Part shown: positions 51,592 to 60,916 of the stretch, piece after piece
Layout: each line of letters begins with the position of its first letter
How positions within the stretch are numbered: the stretch's first letter is position 1
DNA from: Methylotenera_A sp046594915
GTDB lineage: Bacteria > Pseudomonadota > Gammaproteobacteria > Burkholderiales > Methylophilaceae
Length of the DNA stretch: 64,000 bases
Direction of reading: 5' to 3'
Assembly: GCA_046594915.1 (NCBI GenBank)
Contig: JBKJRC010000014.1
Span: 146,653-210,652 of the forward strand
Program-made: the position numbers and the translations under genes
The notes under the pieces: generated by a model
Databases searched by the model: none
Seen by the model: the letters and a program-made list of their open reading frames with translations, nothing else
Told to the model about the DNA's origin: nothing

Positions 51592-52857
51592 TTAAGGCTT
51601 AGTAACGGAATGCTCGATAACCGCACCAAGAGTGCGTTCAATCTCTGCTATAGATTGATGAGCTTCCAGTAGTGCATTGATATATTGCGATTTGGTTTGA
51701 TATAACGTGCGCTGTGCATCTAGCACATCTAAGAAATTAAACTTACCTAAACTAAAGCCTCTATTAGCGGCATTGAAAGCACTTTGAGCATTGGGAAGAA
51801 TGTCATTTTTGAATGAGAGTGTTGATTGTCTAGCAGCACTCAGTCTTTCATATTGAGTAGCTAAATTTGTTTGAATTTTATTTTTAATCGCAACTAATTC
51901 ATCTTCAGCTTTAAATTTACGGCTGACTGCCTCTTGCACATTACCCTGATTGCGATCAAAGACTGGAATTGGAATTGATAAACCGAATAAAGCCTGATTG
52001 AGTCCAACTTCTTGGTTATTGACTACGCCCGCACTAATAGTGATATTAGGTACAGCTCTACTACGCTCAATTTTAGTTAAGGCATCTCGCGCAATGATTT
52101 CTAGTTTAGCTATTTTTACAGCAGGTGAATCATCAATTAAAGCTTGTAACTCTTCAATATGACTGACTTCAGGAATAATTGTAACTTCACCAGTAGCACG
52201 TTCGAAGCGCGGAGCGCTATCTCCCCATAAAGCACTTAAGCGTTTACGACTATTGTTTAATTGCGTAGTGGCTTGAATTAACTCTATTTTTACTGATGAT
52301 TCAGCAATGGCAGATTTGGTTTGTTCAACAGGTGAGCTTTTGCCTGCTTTTACACGCTTTGAGGCAACGTCAAATGCCGACTCGGCAACTTCAACCGAAG
52401 ATTGAGCAAGTTTTACTCGTTCTTGAGCTACTAATACTTCAAAATAAGCCAAGACCACGTTGGCATGAATTTCAGCCTGTTTAGAGTCGAGTTCGGCATC
52501 TGCTTTGCTGTAAAAAGCATCAGCTGCATCTATTCTAGCTTTACGCTTATTACCCAATTCAAATTCTTGATTCAACTGAAGGTAAATTTGCCTTGTAGCA
52601 CTGCGGGTGTCTTGTATAGATGTTGAAACGTAAGGATTAGGTCGAGTTGCCGCCTGTACTTTCGTACCACTTAATGCCTCTCGCTCACGCAAAGCAACTG
52701 CAATATCTGGATTTGCTTTTAGTGCTAAATCAAGTGAATCTGAAAGTGTAAGCTCTTTAGGGTCTTGCTGGACTGACTCCTGAAGGTCGGCATTATTAGC
52801 CGCCTGCAACGAAGTTGAAAATAAAATAGATGATAAAAACAAATAGCACAAACGCAT
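51592..52857 (-). CDS. czcC: Outer-membrane efflux channel CzcC
   Basis: A 421-residue TolC-superfamily protein with a Sec signal (cleavage likely after LQA near residue 19) and two repeated helical-barrel halves. The ends of the halves carry ALKANPDIAVALREREAL near 47-64 and FSLGKFNFLDVLDAQRTLYQ near 370-389, typical of CzcC. It forms the exit duct for the CzcA pump. First structural gene of the czc run after the small czcI-like gene. Confidence 0.92.
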   Translation of the reverse strand: MRLCYLFLSSILFSTSLQAANNADLQESVQQDPKELTLSDSLDLALKANPDIAVALREREALSGTKVQAATRPNPYVSTSIQDTRSATRQIYLQLNQEFELGNKRKARIDAADAFYSKADAELDSKQAEIHANVVLAYFEVLVAQERVKLAQSSVEVAESAFDVASKRVKAGKSSPVEQTKSAIAESSVKIELIQATTQLNNSRKRLSALWGDSAPRFERATGEVTIIPEVSHIEELQALIDDSPAVKIAKLEIIARDALTKIERSRAVPNITISAGVVNNQEVGLNQALFGLSIPIPVFDRNQGNVQEAVSRKFKAEDELVAIKNKIQTNLATQYERLSAARQSTLSFKNDILPNAQSAFNAANRGFSLGKFNFLDVLDAQRTLYQTKSQYINALLEAHQSIAEIERTLGAVIEHSVTKP

Positions 52858-52945
52858 AGAATTCTCCTGAAAATAAGGTAAGAATTCAGCGAGAATGCGC
52901 TACTACTAAAGAAAATTTAGATAATTTTGACGGAATCTCGCTGAA

Positions 52946-53311
52946 TTAAACAGCAAAATTCCAATTAGGACGTTCTGGTTTTAAAGGAATTATTTCGGGA
53001 TAGCTGTAAAAAATATCTACTAACTCTACAGGCTCGATTTGAGCATCAAAAGCAGGCAATATAACTATCAACGACTTAATACTGCCCAAATGGCAGTAGG
53101 GACAATCGGTATCAACATCAGATTTTATGTTATCTGCCGCTTTTTGATCGGAAACAGTTTTAGTGTCAGTAGACTGAGAATTGTGTTTATGATTGTGGTG
53201 ACCAATATGGTCAACCTTAATGTTTTTTTCGTGTTGACAATACTGAGCCGCAACAGCCCATGTAGATTGTAAAACAAAAACTATTAATAAAATTTTGAAT
53301 AAAATTCTCAC
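52946..53311 (-). CDS. czcI: Small exported metal-binding protein, CzcI-like
   Basis: A 121-residue secreted protein at the head of the czc operon. It has a signal peptide, an N-terminal YCQHE metal motif just after the likely cleavage site, a His-rich stretch (VDHIGHHNHKHN), CPYCHLG near residues 95-101 and a C-terminus KPERPNWNFAV typical of CzcI. CzcI is thought to modulate Czc expression or buffer periplasmic metal. Confidence 0.8.
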   Translation of the reverse strand: MRILFKILLIVFVLQSTWAVAAQYCQHEKNIKVDHIGHHNHKHNSQSTDTKTVSDQKAADNIKSDVDTDCPYCHLGSIKSLIVILPAFDAQIEPVELVDIFYSYPEIIPLKPERPNWNFAV

Positions 53312-53574
53312 AAATTAACTTTATCACGATAAAAGCAGATATACAACGAAATTAATATTAACGTTATTAATATGTCCTATAAAAATTTAAATTGAAACAC
53401 CTTCGTAATTGTTAGGCATTATATATCAATAAAAAAACACTCAACCCAATTGCTGCAATCATTGAGGAAACCACAAACCTACAGATGGATATGGCATATC
53501 AGCCACCAAAGCTAGCACCTTATTAAGCTTTATCGATCAAATTACCTAATGTAAGGTACACATTTTAAATGTGA

Positions 53575-54852
53575 TTAATGTTGATGATTTATCGTTGTTT
53601 TCAAGGTAATAAAACTGAACACTGTGATTAATAAGCACACCACTCCTGCTAAAGTAAAAGTCCATGGCACACCAAGTTTTGCGACGCCATAACCAATAGC
53701 TGGATATGTAATTAGCCAAAAAGCGTGTGTCCATGCGAAGTGTGCTGCATAAGCACGACCTCGCTCATCTTCACCAGTATGTTCAGCCAACAGTGTAGTA
53801 GAGGAAATGGCAATCAATACTTGGCCTGCCCCATTAAAAAACCATAATATGGCAAATATTACTAATCCTGGCATTAAGAAACCAGGCAATAGTAATAGAC
53901 CTAATAGAGTGCCTCCAATTAGTAGCGCCTTTTCTGTCCAACGGTGACGACGACCATGAAGTTCAAAATGACTATTTGCTAATGATTCATAGCGACCAGT
54001 TAGCTTACCTAATACCAAAGCAGTAATTGCAGAACCTAGGCCCAAGGCTGCCATTACCATCACAAACGATGTCTCGCTTAGTAAAAGTAAATCTTTGATA
54101 TAGATAACTGTTGCTACGATTGCCGCGGCGCCAGCCAATGCTTCTGCAAAGCTTAATAATAAGGCGCGCTTGAGAGAGGCTTCACGGAATAATATTTTCG
54201 TACCAAAACTTAACTCTTGAAAAAGGGTTAAAAATGAAATTTTCGCAATAATCTTATTTTTAAAGGGTAAAACTGTTGTAAATACTAAAATGGCAGATAG
54301 TAGATAAGATAAAGAATCTAACCAAAACAACCACTTTAAACCCAAGAGCGCAAATACTAGTCCTGCGATGGCAGGTGCTAATATTGCCTCAAGATCTACG
54401 GCGACGCGGGAAAGTGAAAGCGCTTTTACATAGTGCTCGCGCCCAGCGATATCTGGCAATGTTGCTTCAAAAGTCGGTGTAAAAAAGGCGGTCGCGGCAT
54501 TAATTAAAAATATCATCAGATATATTTGCCAAACACTATCGATGAATGGGAACAAAGCCAATAACGCCAAGCGAACAATATCAGCGGTAATAAGCATAGT
54601 TTTTCGGTTAACGCGGTCTGCCAAAATGCCAGCGAACTGCGAGAACATCAAGAAAGCCAAAATTCGCAACATTAATGCATTGCCAATGACAATGGCGGCT
54701 GAACTGCCTTCAACTAACTGATGTGCAAATAAGGCAAGGCCTATAGTGGTTAAACCACTTCCCACCAACGAAATAAGCTGAGCCGAAAACAACAACATAA
54801 AATTGCGGTATTGCGTTAGCGGATTAGCAAACATCGATTTTAGTACATTCAT
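53575..54852 (-). CDS. MFS exporter (EntS-like)
   Basis: A 425-residue major facilitator with about twelve membrane segments. FAGILADRVNRKTMLITADI near residues 77-96 is the A-motif loop (D-R-x-x-R-K), and the first segments resemble EntS/MdfA-type exporters. It lies downstream of the copper ATPase on the same strand and may be part of that operon, or an independent gene. Substrate unknown. Confidence 0.85.
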   Translation of the reverse strand: MNVLKSMFANPLTQYRNFMLLFSAQLISLVGSGLTTIGLALFAHQLVEGSSAAIVIGNALMLRILAFLMFSQFAGILADRVNRKTMLITADIVRLALLALFPFIDSVWQIYLMIFLINAATAFFTPTFEATLPDIAGREHYVKALSLSRVAVDLEAILAPAIAGLVFALLGLKWLFWLDSLSYLLSAILVFTTVLPFKNKIIAKISFLTLFQELSFGTKILFREASLKRALLLSFAEALAGAAAIVATVIYIKDLLLLSETSFVMVMAALGLGSAITALVLGKLTGRYESLANSHFELHGRRHRWTEKALLIGGTLLGLLLLPGFLMPGLVIFAILWFFNGAGQVLIAISSTTLLAEHTGEDERGRAYAAHFAWTHAFWLITYPAIGYGVAKLGVPWTFTLAGVVCLLITVFSFITLKTTINHQH

Positions 54853-54943
54853 AAATTTAATGGGGACTGGATTATTACCAAGGTTATGACTTACATTAGT
54901 TTAGTCAAAAAATTTACTAAAATTTAGAAGTGCAATTTAGGAA

Positions 54944-57268
54944 CTAGATTTTTCTCAAACGTAATGCATTAGTAATCACTGAAAACGAACTTAAGCTCAT
55001 TGCTAACGCTGCAATCATGGGCGAGAGTAACCAGCCTGTAAACGGGTAAAGTACACCAGCAGCTAACGGCACACCTAACGCGTTATAAACGAATGCAAAT
55101 CCAAGATTCTGTTTCATGTTTATGATAGTTTGCTCAGATATGGCACGTGCTTGGGCAATGCCGCGTAAGTCGCCTTTAACAAGTGTGACTTGAGCACTGT
55201 TCATCGCCACATCAGTACCTGTTCCCATCGCTATACCCACATTTGCTTTAGCCAATGCTGGTGCATCATTAATACCATCTCCTGCCATCGCTACTACATG
55301 ACCTTCACGTTGCAACTTATCGACTAACGCTAATTTATCAGCAGGTTTTACCTCGCCATAAAATTCTTCAATGCCCAACTTATCCGCTACCGACTTAGCC
55401 GTTAGTAGGCCATCTCCAGTTGCCATAATTACGCGCATACCTGAGGCTTTTAAGATGGTTAATGCTTCGGCGGAGCTGGATTTAATAGGGTCAGATACTG
55501 ATAATAATCCCGCGATTTGCCCATCCACTGCTAAATACATCACGCTAGCACCTGTGGTACGCAATTCATCCGCCTGAATTTTTAATGGCTGGATTTGCAC
55601 CTTGAGCTGATCCATCAGTGCAGTATTTCCAAGCGCCAATTGTTTTCCATTGACATTGCCACGCACACCAATGCCGGTGCTGGACTCAAAGCTGTCAACT
55701 TTGTCAATCACTAAACCTTTTTCATGCGTGGCTTTGACAATGGCATCTGCTAGAGGATGCTCACTACCTTGATCAAGACTGGCAGCTAATCTAAGTATTT
55801 CGTCTTCGCTGTAGCCGGACAAGGCTACTGCGAGATTAAAACGCGGTTTACCTTCGGTCAATGTCCCCGTCTTGTCTACGATCAAAGTATCGACCTTGCG
55901 GAAATTCTCAATGGCTGTAGCGTCGCGAAATAACACGCCTTGTGATGCAGCTTTACCAGTGGCGACCATGATAGACATAGGCGTTGCTAAACCAAGCGCA
56001 CAAGGGCAGGCAATGATAAGTACAGCCACTGCGTTGATCAAACCAAACACCCAGCTGGGTTCGGGGCCAAAAAATCCCCATACAAAAAAAGTGATGAGCG
56101 CAATACTGACGACAGCGACTACAAAGTAGCCAGCCACTTGATCAGCCATCCGTTGCATAGGCGCTTTGGAACGTTGTGCCTGAATGACCATTTGCACAAT
56201 ACTGGCCAATACTGTCTGTGAACCTATTTTTTCTGAGCGCATGATTAATGCACCGTTTGTATTCATCGTTGCGCCAATAAGTTTATCCCCAACCCCTTTC
56301 GAAACAGGCATAGGTTCGCCAGTCAGCATGGATTCATCCACTGCACTTTGGCCTTCTGTAACAATGCCATCAACAGGGACTTTTTCACCAGGACGAATGC
56401 GTAGCAGGTCACCGACATGTACATGTGTGAGTGCAACATCTTCTTCAACACCGTCTGCATTTATCCGTCTTGCTGTTTTTGGTGATAAGCCAAGTAAAGA
56501 TTTAATTGCAGCAGAGGTTTGTGAGCGTGCTTTCAATTCTAAGATTTGACCAAATAATGTTAACGAAATAATCACTGCTGCCGCTTCAAAATAGACGGCT
56601 ACGCGACCCATCGCCATAAAAGATGCAGGGAATACACCGGGGACAACCGTGGCAACAACACTGTAAATAAATGCGGCTGCAGTCCCTAAACCGATTAAAG
56701 TCCACATATTAGGACTGCGATTCACGATTGATTGAAAGCCGCGTACGAAGAACGGCCAGCCGGCCCACAGTACAATAGGTAAGGACAGCAAAAGCTCAAT
56801 CCAACTCTGAGTAGCCATCTCGAACCATTGCAAACGGTGACCAAGCATCGCCAAGAACGTGACGATGATAGTGAGTGGAAGCGTCCAAATAAAGCGCCGT
56901 TTAAAATCCACCAATTCAGGACTCTCACCTTCATCCAAATTAGGCATTTCAGGCTCTAGTGCCATGCCGCATTTAGGACAAGCACCGGGATGCTCCTGCC
57001 GAACTTCGGGGTGCATGGGGCAGGTGTAAATTGTACCTGTGGCTAAAGTTTCTGAAGGGTTGGGATTTTCTACTATAACCGTAGGCAGCGACTTGGTATC
57101 GTCCAATAGATATTTGGACGGTTCCGCAACAAACTTAGTCTTGCAACCAGCGCTGCAAAAGAAGACGGGCTTATCTTTATACTTGAATACATGAGGAGAC
57201 TTTTCCGTAACCGTCATGCCGCAGACTGGATCTTTTAAAGTTTTTTTGTTAGTTTCCAAAGTATCCAT
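54944..57268 (-). CDS. copA: Copper-exporting P1B ATPase with YHS and HMBD domains
   Basis: From the ATG at 57268, after TAGGAG, the pump has 774 residues. The N-terminus carries a YHS domain (DPVCGMTV, then FFCSAGCKTKF) and a heavy-metal-binding segment (YTCPMHPEVRQEHPGACPKC). The core has IACPCALGLATPMS, VDKTGTLTEGKP, the SEHPLADA histidine-proline pair and GDGINDAPALAKA. CPC with these domains indicates Cu(I)/Ag(I) export. An upstream ATG would add 14 unlikely residues and overlap the copper chaperone gene. Confidence 0.93.
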   Translation of the reverse strand: MDTLETNKKTLKDPVCGMTVTEKSPHVFKYKDKPVFFCSAGCKTKFVAEPSKYLLDDTKSLPTVIVENPNPSETLATGTIYTCPMHPEVRQEHPGACPKCGMALEPEMPNLDEGESPELVDFKRRFIWTLPLTIIVTFLAMLGHRLQWFEMATQSWIELLLSLPIVLWAGWPFFVRGFQSIVNRSPNMWTLIGLGTAAAFIYSVVATVVPGVFPASFMAMGRVAVYFEAAAVIISLTLFGQILELKARSQTSAAIKSLLGLSPKTARRINADGVEEDVALTHVHVGDLLRIRPGEKVPVDGIVTEGQSAVDESMLTGEPMPVSKGVGDKLIGATMNTNGALIMRSEKIGSQTVLASIVQMVIQAQRSKAPMQRMADQVAGYFVVAVVSIALITFFVWGFFGPEPSWVFGLINAVAVLIIACPCALGLATPMSIMVATGKAASQGVLFRDATAIENFRKVDTLIVDKTGTLTEGKPRFNLAVALSGYSEDEILRLAASLDQGSEHPLADAIVKATHEKGLVIDKVDSFESSTGIGVRGNVNGKQLALGNTALMDQLKVQIQPLKIQADELRTTGASVMYLAVDGQIAGLLSVSDPIKSSSAEALTILKASGMRVIMATGDGLLTAKSVADKLGIEEFYGEVKPADKLALVDKLQREGHVVAMAGDGINDAPALAKANVGIAMGTGTDVAMNSAQVTLVKGDLRGIAQARAISEQTIINMKQNLGFAFVYNALGVPLAAGVLYPFTGWLLSPMIAALAMSLSSFSVITNALRLRKI

Positions 57269-57297
57269 GACATAGACTCCTAAGTACTTAAAGTGGA

Positions 57298-57549
57298 TTA
57301 TCCACAACATCCTTTACCTGTAGATGGCGGTGAAGTGTCAGTGTTATCTACACCATAACCAGCCTCTTTTATCGCTAGTTTCAACTGCTCAGGCGAAGTC
57401 AGTTTTTCATCATACTCCACTGTTGCGTTCGCATCGGATAATGAAACAATCACATTCACAACTCCGTTTACAGCATTTAAAGCCTTCGTAACATTGCTGC
57501 TACACCCGCCACATGTCATACCTGTTACTTTAATTTGCGTAAATTGCAT
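57298..57549 (-). CDS. copZ: Copper chaperone CopZ-like
   Basis: An 83-residue heavy-metal-associated domain: QIKVTGMTCGGCSSNV near residues 5-20 with the CxxC metal site, LKLAIKEAGYGV in the second half, and an unusual GKGCCG tail that adds two cysteines. It would deliver Cu(I) to the ATPase encoded next on the same strand. Confidence 0.9.
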   Translation of the reverse strand: MQFTQIKVTGMTCGGCSSNVTKALNAVNGVVNVIVSLSDANATVEYDEKLTSPEQLKLAIKEAGYGVDNTDTSPPSTGKGCCG

Positions 57550-57610
57550 TGTAAGTCCTCATTCTGTTGAATATCAAAAACGATAAAATTGTTTGAAGTG
57601 AATTAATTTT

Positions 57611-58003
57611 TTATTTTTGTTTGGCTAACCATTTGTCAAATTGAGCAATTTCTTTTTTTTGAGCACTCATAATCTTTTTAGCCATTGCCTTCATTTCAGG
57701 TGATTTACCATGGGCTATTTCCATTTTTGCCATATCTAACGCTTGCTGATGATGCATCTTCATCATCATTGCAAAATCCTTGTCAACGTCGCCAGACATT
57801 TCCATGTTTTGCATTGATTCCATACCAGTTTTCATTGAGTCCATCATATCGTGCGACCCAGCATTTTTTTCCATATGCTCATGGGATGGCCCGCTGGTAG
57901 ATGTTTCAGCATTTGCTATCGTAATAAAGCTTGATGACATAAAAAATGCCGTAATCGGGACCATACATAAAGCTTTAAGTAATTTAACTGATTTGAATAT
58001 CAT
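57611..58003 (-). CDS. DUF305 periplasmic protein
   Basis: A 130-residue exported protein from ATG 58003 (TTGGAGAG just ahead). A signal sequence precedes a Met/His-rich region (HEHMEKNAGSHDMMDSMK) and the DUF305 four-helix core DFAMMMKMHHQQALDMAKME near residues 76-95. DUF305 proteins of the CopM kind bind copper in the periplasm. It sits between the multicopper oxidase and the copper chaperone. Confidence 0.85.
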   Translation of the reverse strand: MIFKSVKLLKALCMVPITAFFMSSSFITIANAETSTSGPSHEHMEKNAGSHDMMDSMKTGMESMQNMEMSGDVDKDFAMMMKMHHQQALDMAKMEIAHGKSPEMKAMAKKIMSAQKKEIAQFDKWLAKQK

Positions 58004-58130
58004 TTTTCTCTCCAATGTATAAAAGGTTTAAAACTTGATCTTAATTGATAACAAATGTTATTAAATTTGACCAAGTTTTAAATTATCTCAAGAGAAAATT
58101 ATAGTCTGTACGATAGCAAGCTTAGGCCGG

Positions 58131-59525
58131 TTAATGACCTGTATGACCAGATGGTTTACGTACATTTAACTCAATACCAGCATCAGGTGTCTTAATATCT
58201 GACCGTTCAACAGGAGGCAGGTCGTTTACAACTTCGCTTGCCACCGTACCTTTAGGGTGCTTGTAATGACCAGGGTCTTTAAAATCATTGCGAGCAAGGC
58301 CTTCTCTTACTTTAACTGTAGTGAACATACCACCCATTTCAACCGCGCCAAACTGCGCTTTACCAGTCATCATTGGTAATGTGTTTTCAGGGAGTGGCAT
58401 ATCCATCATCTCTGCCATCTCTGTCATTTCTGACATCCCTGTTTCACCCATAGGCATATAATCAGGTACTAAATTTCCAATTTTCTTCATCAAATCGCCT
58501 TGTTTAACGCCCAATAAAGTCGGGATATCATGCCCCATTGCATTCATCGTGTGATGACTCTTGTGACAGTGAAACGCCCAATCGCCTGGCTCATTTGCTA
58601 CAAATTCAATCGCACGCATTTGTCCAACAGCAATATCTGTCGTCACTTCTGGCCATCGGGCGGTTGGGGGAACCCATCCACCATCAGTGCCAGTTACTTG
58701 AAACTCATGTCCGTGGATATGGATAGGATGATTAGTCATTGTTAGATTTCCGATACGAATTCGTACACGTTCATCCTTGCGTACAACAATGGGGTCAATT
58801 CCTGGGAAAACACGGCTGTTCCACGTCCATAAGTTGAAATCTAACATGGTGCTTACTTTGGGGGTGTAACTTCCTGGATCAATATCATAGGCGTTTAACA
58901 AAAATATGAAGTCTCTATCCACTGGCATAAATTTAGGGTTTTTAGGGTGAGTGACCCAACTTCCCATCATACCCATTGCCATTTGCAGCATTTCATCGGC
59001 ATGCGGATGATACATAAACGTGCCAGCGCGCCTTGCCTCAAATTCATACATAAACGTTTTACCTGGTGGAATAGGTGGCTGATTTAAACCACTTACGCCA
59101 TCCATGCCGTTTGGTAGTCGTTGACCATGCCAGTGAATACTGGTAATTTCAGGTAAACGGTTCGTTACAAAAATTCTGACCTTATCCCCTTCAACGACTT
59201 CAATTGTAGGACCTGGGCTTTGCCCGTTATAGCCCCATAAATGTGCTTTCATACCTGGCGCTAATTCACGTACAACGGGTTCAGCTACCAAATGAAATTC
59301 TTTAACGCCTTTATTCATGCGCCATGGCAAGCTCCAACCATTAAGCGTTACAACTGGGTTATAAGGCCTACCAGTATTTGGTTGCAATGGCGCTTGTGTA
59401 TTAGCTTGCTCAGCAGTTACTATTTCTGGCAATGCGGCCATCGAAACTTTACTCACAGCAGATGCAGCAATGCCAGCACCTGCTATTCTGAAAAAATCAC
59501 GTCTACTAAATTTAGAAAAATCCAT
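58131..59525 (-). CDS. Multicopper oxidase, TAT-exported
   Basis: A 464-residue oxidase with a twin-arginine signal (SRRDFFRIAGAGIAASAV). The four copper motifs are present: IHWHGQRLPNG near residues 131-141, MYHPHADEM near 172-180, NHPIHIHGHEF near 261-271 and FHCHKSHHTMNAMGH near 316-330. Met-rich loops (MAEMMDMPLPENTL) suggest cuprous oxidase activity like CueO/PcoA. It would oxidise Cu(I) in the periplasm. Same operon as the copper pump. Confidence 0.93.
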   Translation of the reverse strand: MDFSKFSRRDFFRIAGAGIAASAVSKVSMAALPEIVTAEQANTQAPLQPNTGRPYNPVVTLNGWSLPWRMNKGVKEFHLVAEPVVRELAPGMKAHLWGYNGQSPGPTIEVVEGDKVRIFVTNRLPEITSIHWHGQRLPNGMDGVSGLNQPPIPPGKTFMYEFEARRAGTFMYHPHADEMLQMAMGMMGSWVTHPKNPKFMPVDRDFIFLLNAYDIDPGSYTPKVSTMLDFNLWTWNSRVFPGIDPIVVRKDERVRIRIGNLTMTNHPIHIHGHEFQVTGTDGGWVPPTARWPEVTTDIAVGQMRAIEFVANEPGDWAFHCHKSHHTMNAMGHDIPTLLGVKQGDLMKKIGNLVPDYMPMGETGMSEMTEMAEMMDMPLPENTLPMMTGKAQFGAVEMGGMFTTVKVREGLARNDFKDPGHYKHPKGTVASEVVNDLPPVERSDIKTPDAGIELNVRKPSGHTGH

Positions 59526-59527
59526 TT

Positions 59528-60916
59528 TTAATTACCTTCCATCATATTTTCGTTACCTATCAGCGTCATTTGTAATGTGCTATCGGCCACCCAGAATTCA
59601 CGTAAAGATTCGATATAGCTTTTCACACTAGTTACCTGCGCACGCGCGTCACCAAACAGTTCAAATGGGCTTGTTAGCATGCCGTTGTATCGAAGTTGGT
59701 TTTCTTGCAGAATTTTTTTCCGAAGTGGCACAATTTCATCCCGTATATGTTTTGTCACATCGTAATTGGTCCGATAGGTGTTATAGGCTTCACGAATTTC
59801 AGACTGAGCATTGATTGCTACTTGTGCGGCCCGATTGACTGATTGCATGTAAATGGATTCGGCCCTTGCAACGCGTGCCGTACCCCAGTCAAATATGGGC
59901 AACTCAAATGATAGCTCTACCCCTTTTTTATAGGGATCGCCACGACGGCCTTCTAACACTCTGGCAGGGCCTATTTCCAGTACATTTATGAAGCGGGTGG
60001 TTTTTGTTAAGCCAAGCTGCTTAGCTAATGCATCCGTTTCTAATTTAATAGCCTGTAAATCCAATCGCTGTTCAAAAGCGCCTTTTTCAAATGGTTGCAA
60101 CTCAGTGAGCGATTTAGGTAAATCCGGTAAACGTTCCTCCAAATTCAATTGGTCAACTGATACACCCAATAACCGTGATAATGCCTCATAGGTGCTCACT
60201 TGCTTATTGGTAGCGTTTGCATAATCTAATGCTGCATCCGCATAAAAGCTTTGTTCACGAACTTGTTGAAGCTTATTAAAATTACCTGCCTTAAGTAGTC
60301 TTCTTGCTAATTCAGCACTGGCTTCAGCTGATTCTTTTACTTGTTCGCTGTAACGTACTTGCTCTGTCGCAGCGACTGCATTGAAGTAGGCTATACGCGT
60401 GTGATTGGCAATTTTAATCACTTCAAAAGCGGTTTTTTTCTGAGCTTGCAGGAATCTTTGACGTTCAATTTCTTGCATTTTTGGCATGGTTAAAAGCGAG
60501 AAAATATTGAAAGTCAGCATTTGTTCGATTTTGTAGTTACCGTTTTCACGCACGTAAAGCATACCAAACCTGGGGTTAGGCAAACGACCAGCTTGCACTA
60601 AATCGGATTCAGAAATACCAAGATTATAAAAATCAGCCTGCAAACCTTTATTGTTTAACAACGCTATTTGAACCGCTTGGTCTGCATCTAAACGTTTTGA
60701 TAATAATTCATTTACACGTTCTGTTATTTGAGTCTTTTCACTGTCAGTTTTTGGCCAAGCAACATCTTGCTTGATGTGTTTTTGTGTGTTTTCTTGAACA
60801 CCGCTAAAACCACCATCTTTAGAAAAAGTAGCGCATCCACCTAGCGCAAAACTGGTAATAATGAGAACTGTTAAAGTGCGGCATTTGAAGTCCACATGTT
60901 TTGAATTAGTGCGCAT
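59528..60916 (-). CDS. Outer-membrane efflux lipoprotein, TolC/CusC-like
   Basis: From the ATG at 60916, after AAGGAG, the product has 462 residues with a lipobox (ALGGCA) for outer-membrane anchoring, and the long helices of the OMF family (ALLNNKGLQADFYNLGISES, YNTYRTNYDVTKHIRDEIVP). It resembles copper-operon OMFs that accompany a multicopper oxidase but no RND partner is in this operon. It may work with the czc pump or unseen genes. It overlaps the preceding gene by 11 bases. Confidence 0.85.
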   Translation of the reverse strand: MRTNSKHVDFKCRTLTVLIITSFALGGCATFSKDGGFSGVQENTQKHIKQDVAWPKTDSEKTQITERVNELLSKRLDADQAVQIALLNNKGLQADFYNLGISESDLVQAGRLPNPRFGMLYVRENGNYKIEQMLTFNIFSLLTMPKMQEIERQRFLQAQKKTAFEVIKIANHTRIAYFNAVAATEQVRYSEQVKESAEASAELARRLLKAGNFNKLQQVREQSFYADAALDYANATNKQVSTYEALSRLLGVSVDQLNLEERLPDLPKSLTELQPFEKGAFEQRLDLQAIKLETDALAKQLGLTKTTRFINVLEIGPARVLEGRRGDPYKKGVELSFELPIFDWGTARVARAESIYMQSVNRAAQVAINAQSEIREAYNTYRTNYDVTKHIRDEIVPLRKKILQENQLRYNGMLTSPFELFGDARAQVTSVKSYIESLREFWVADSTLQMTLIGNENMMEGN

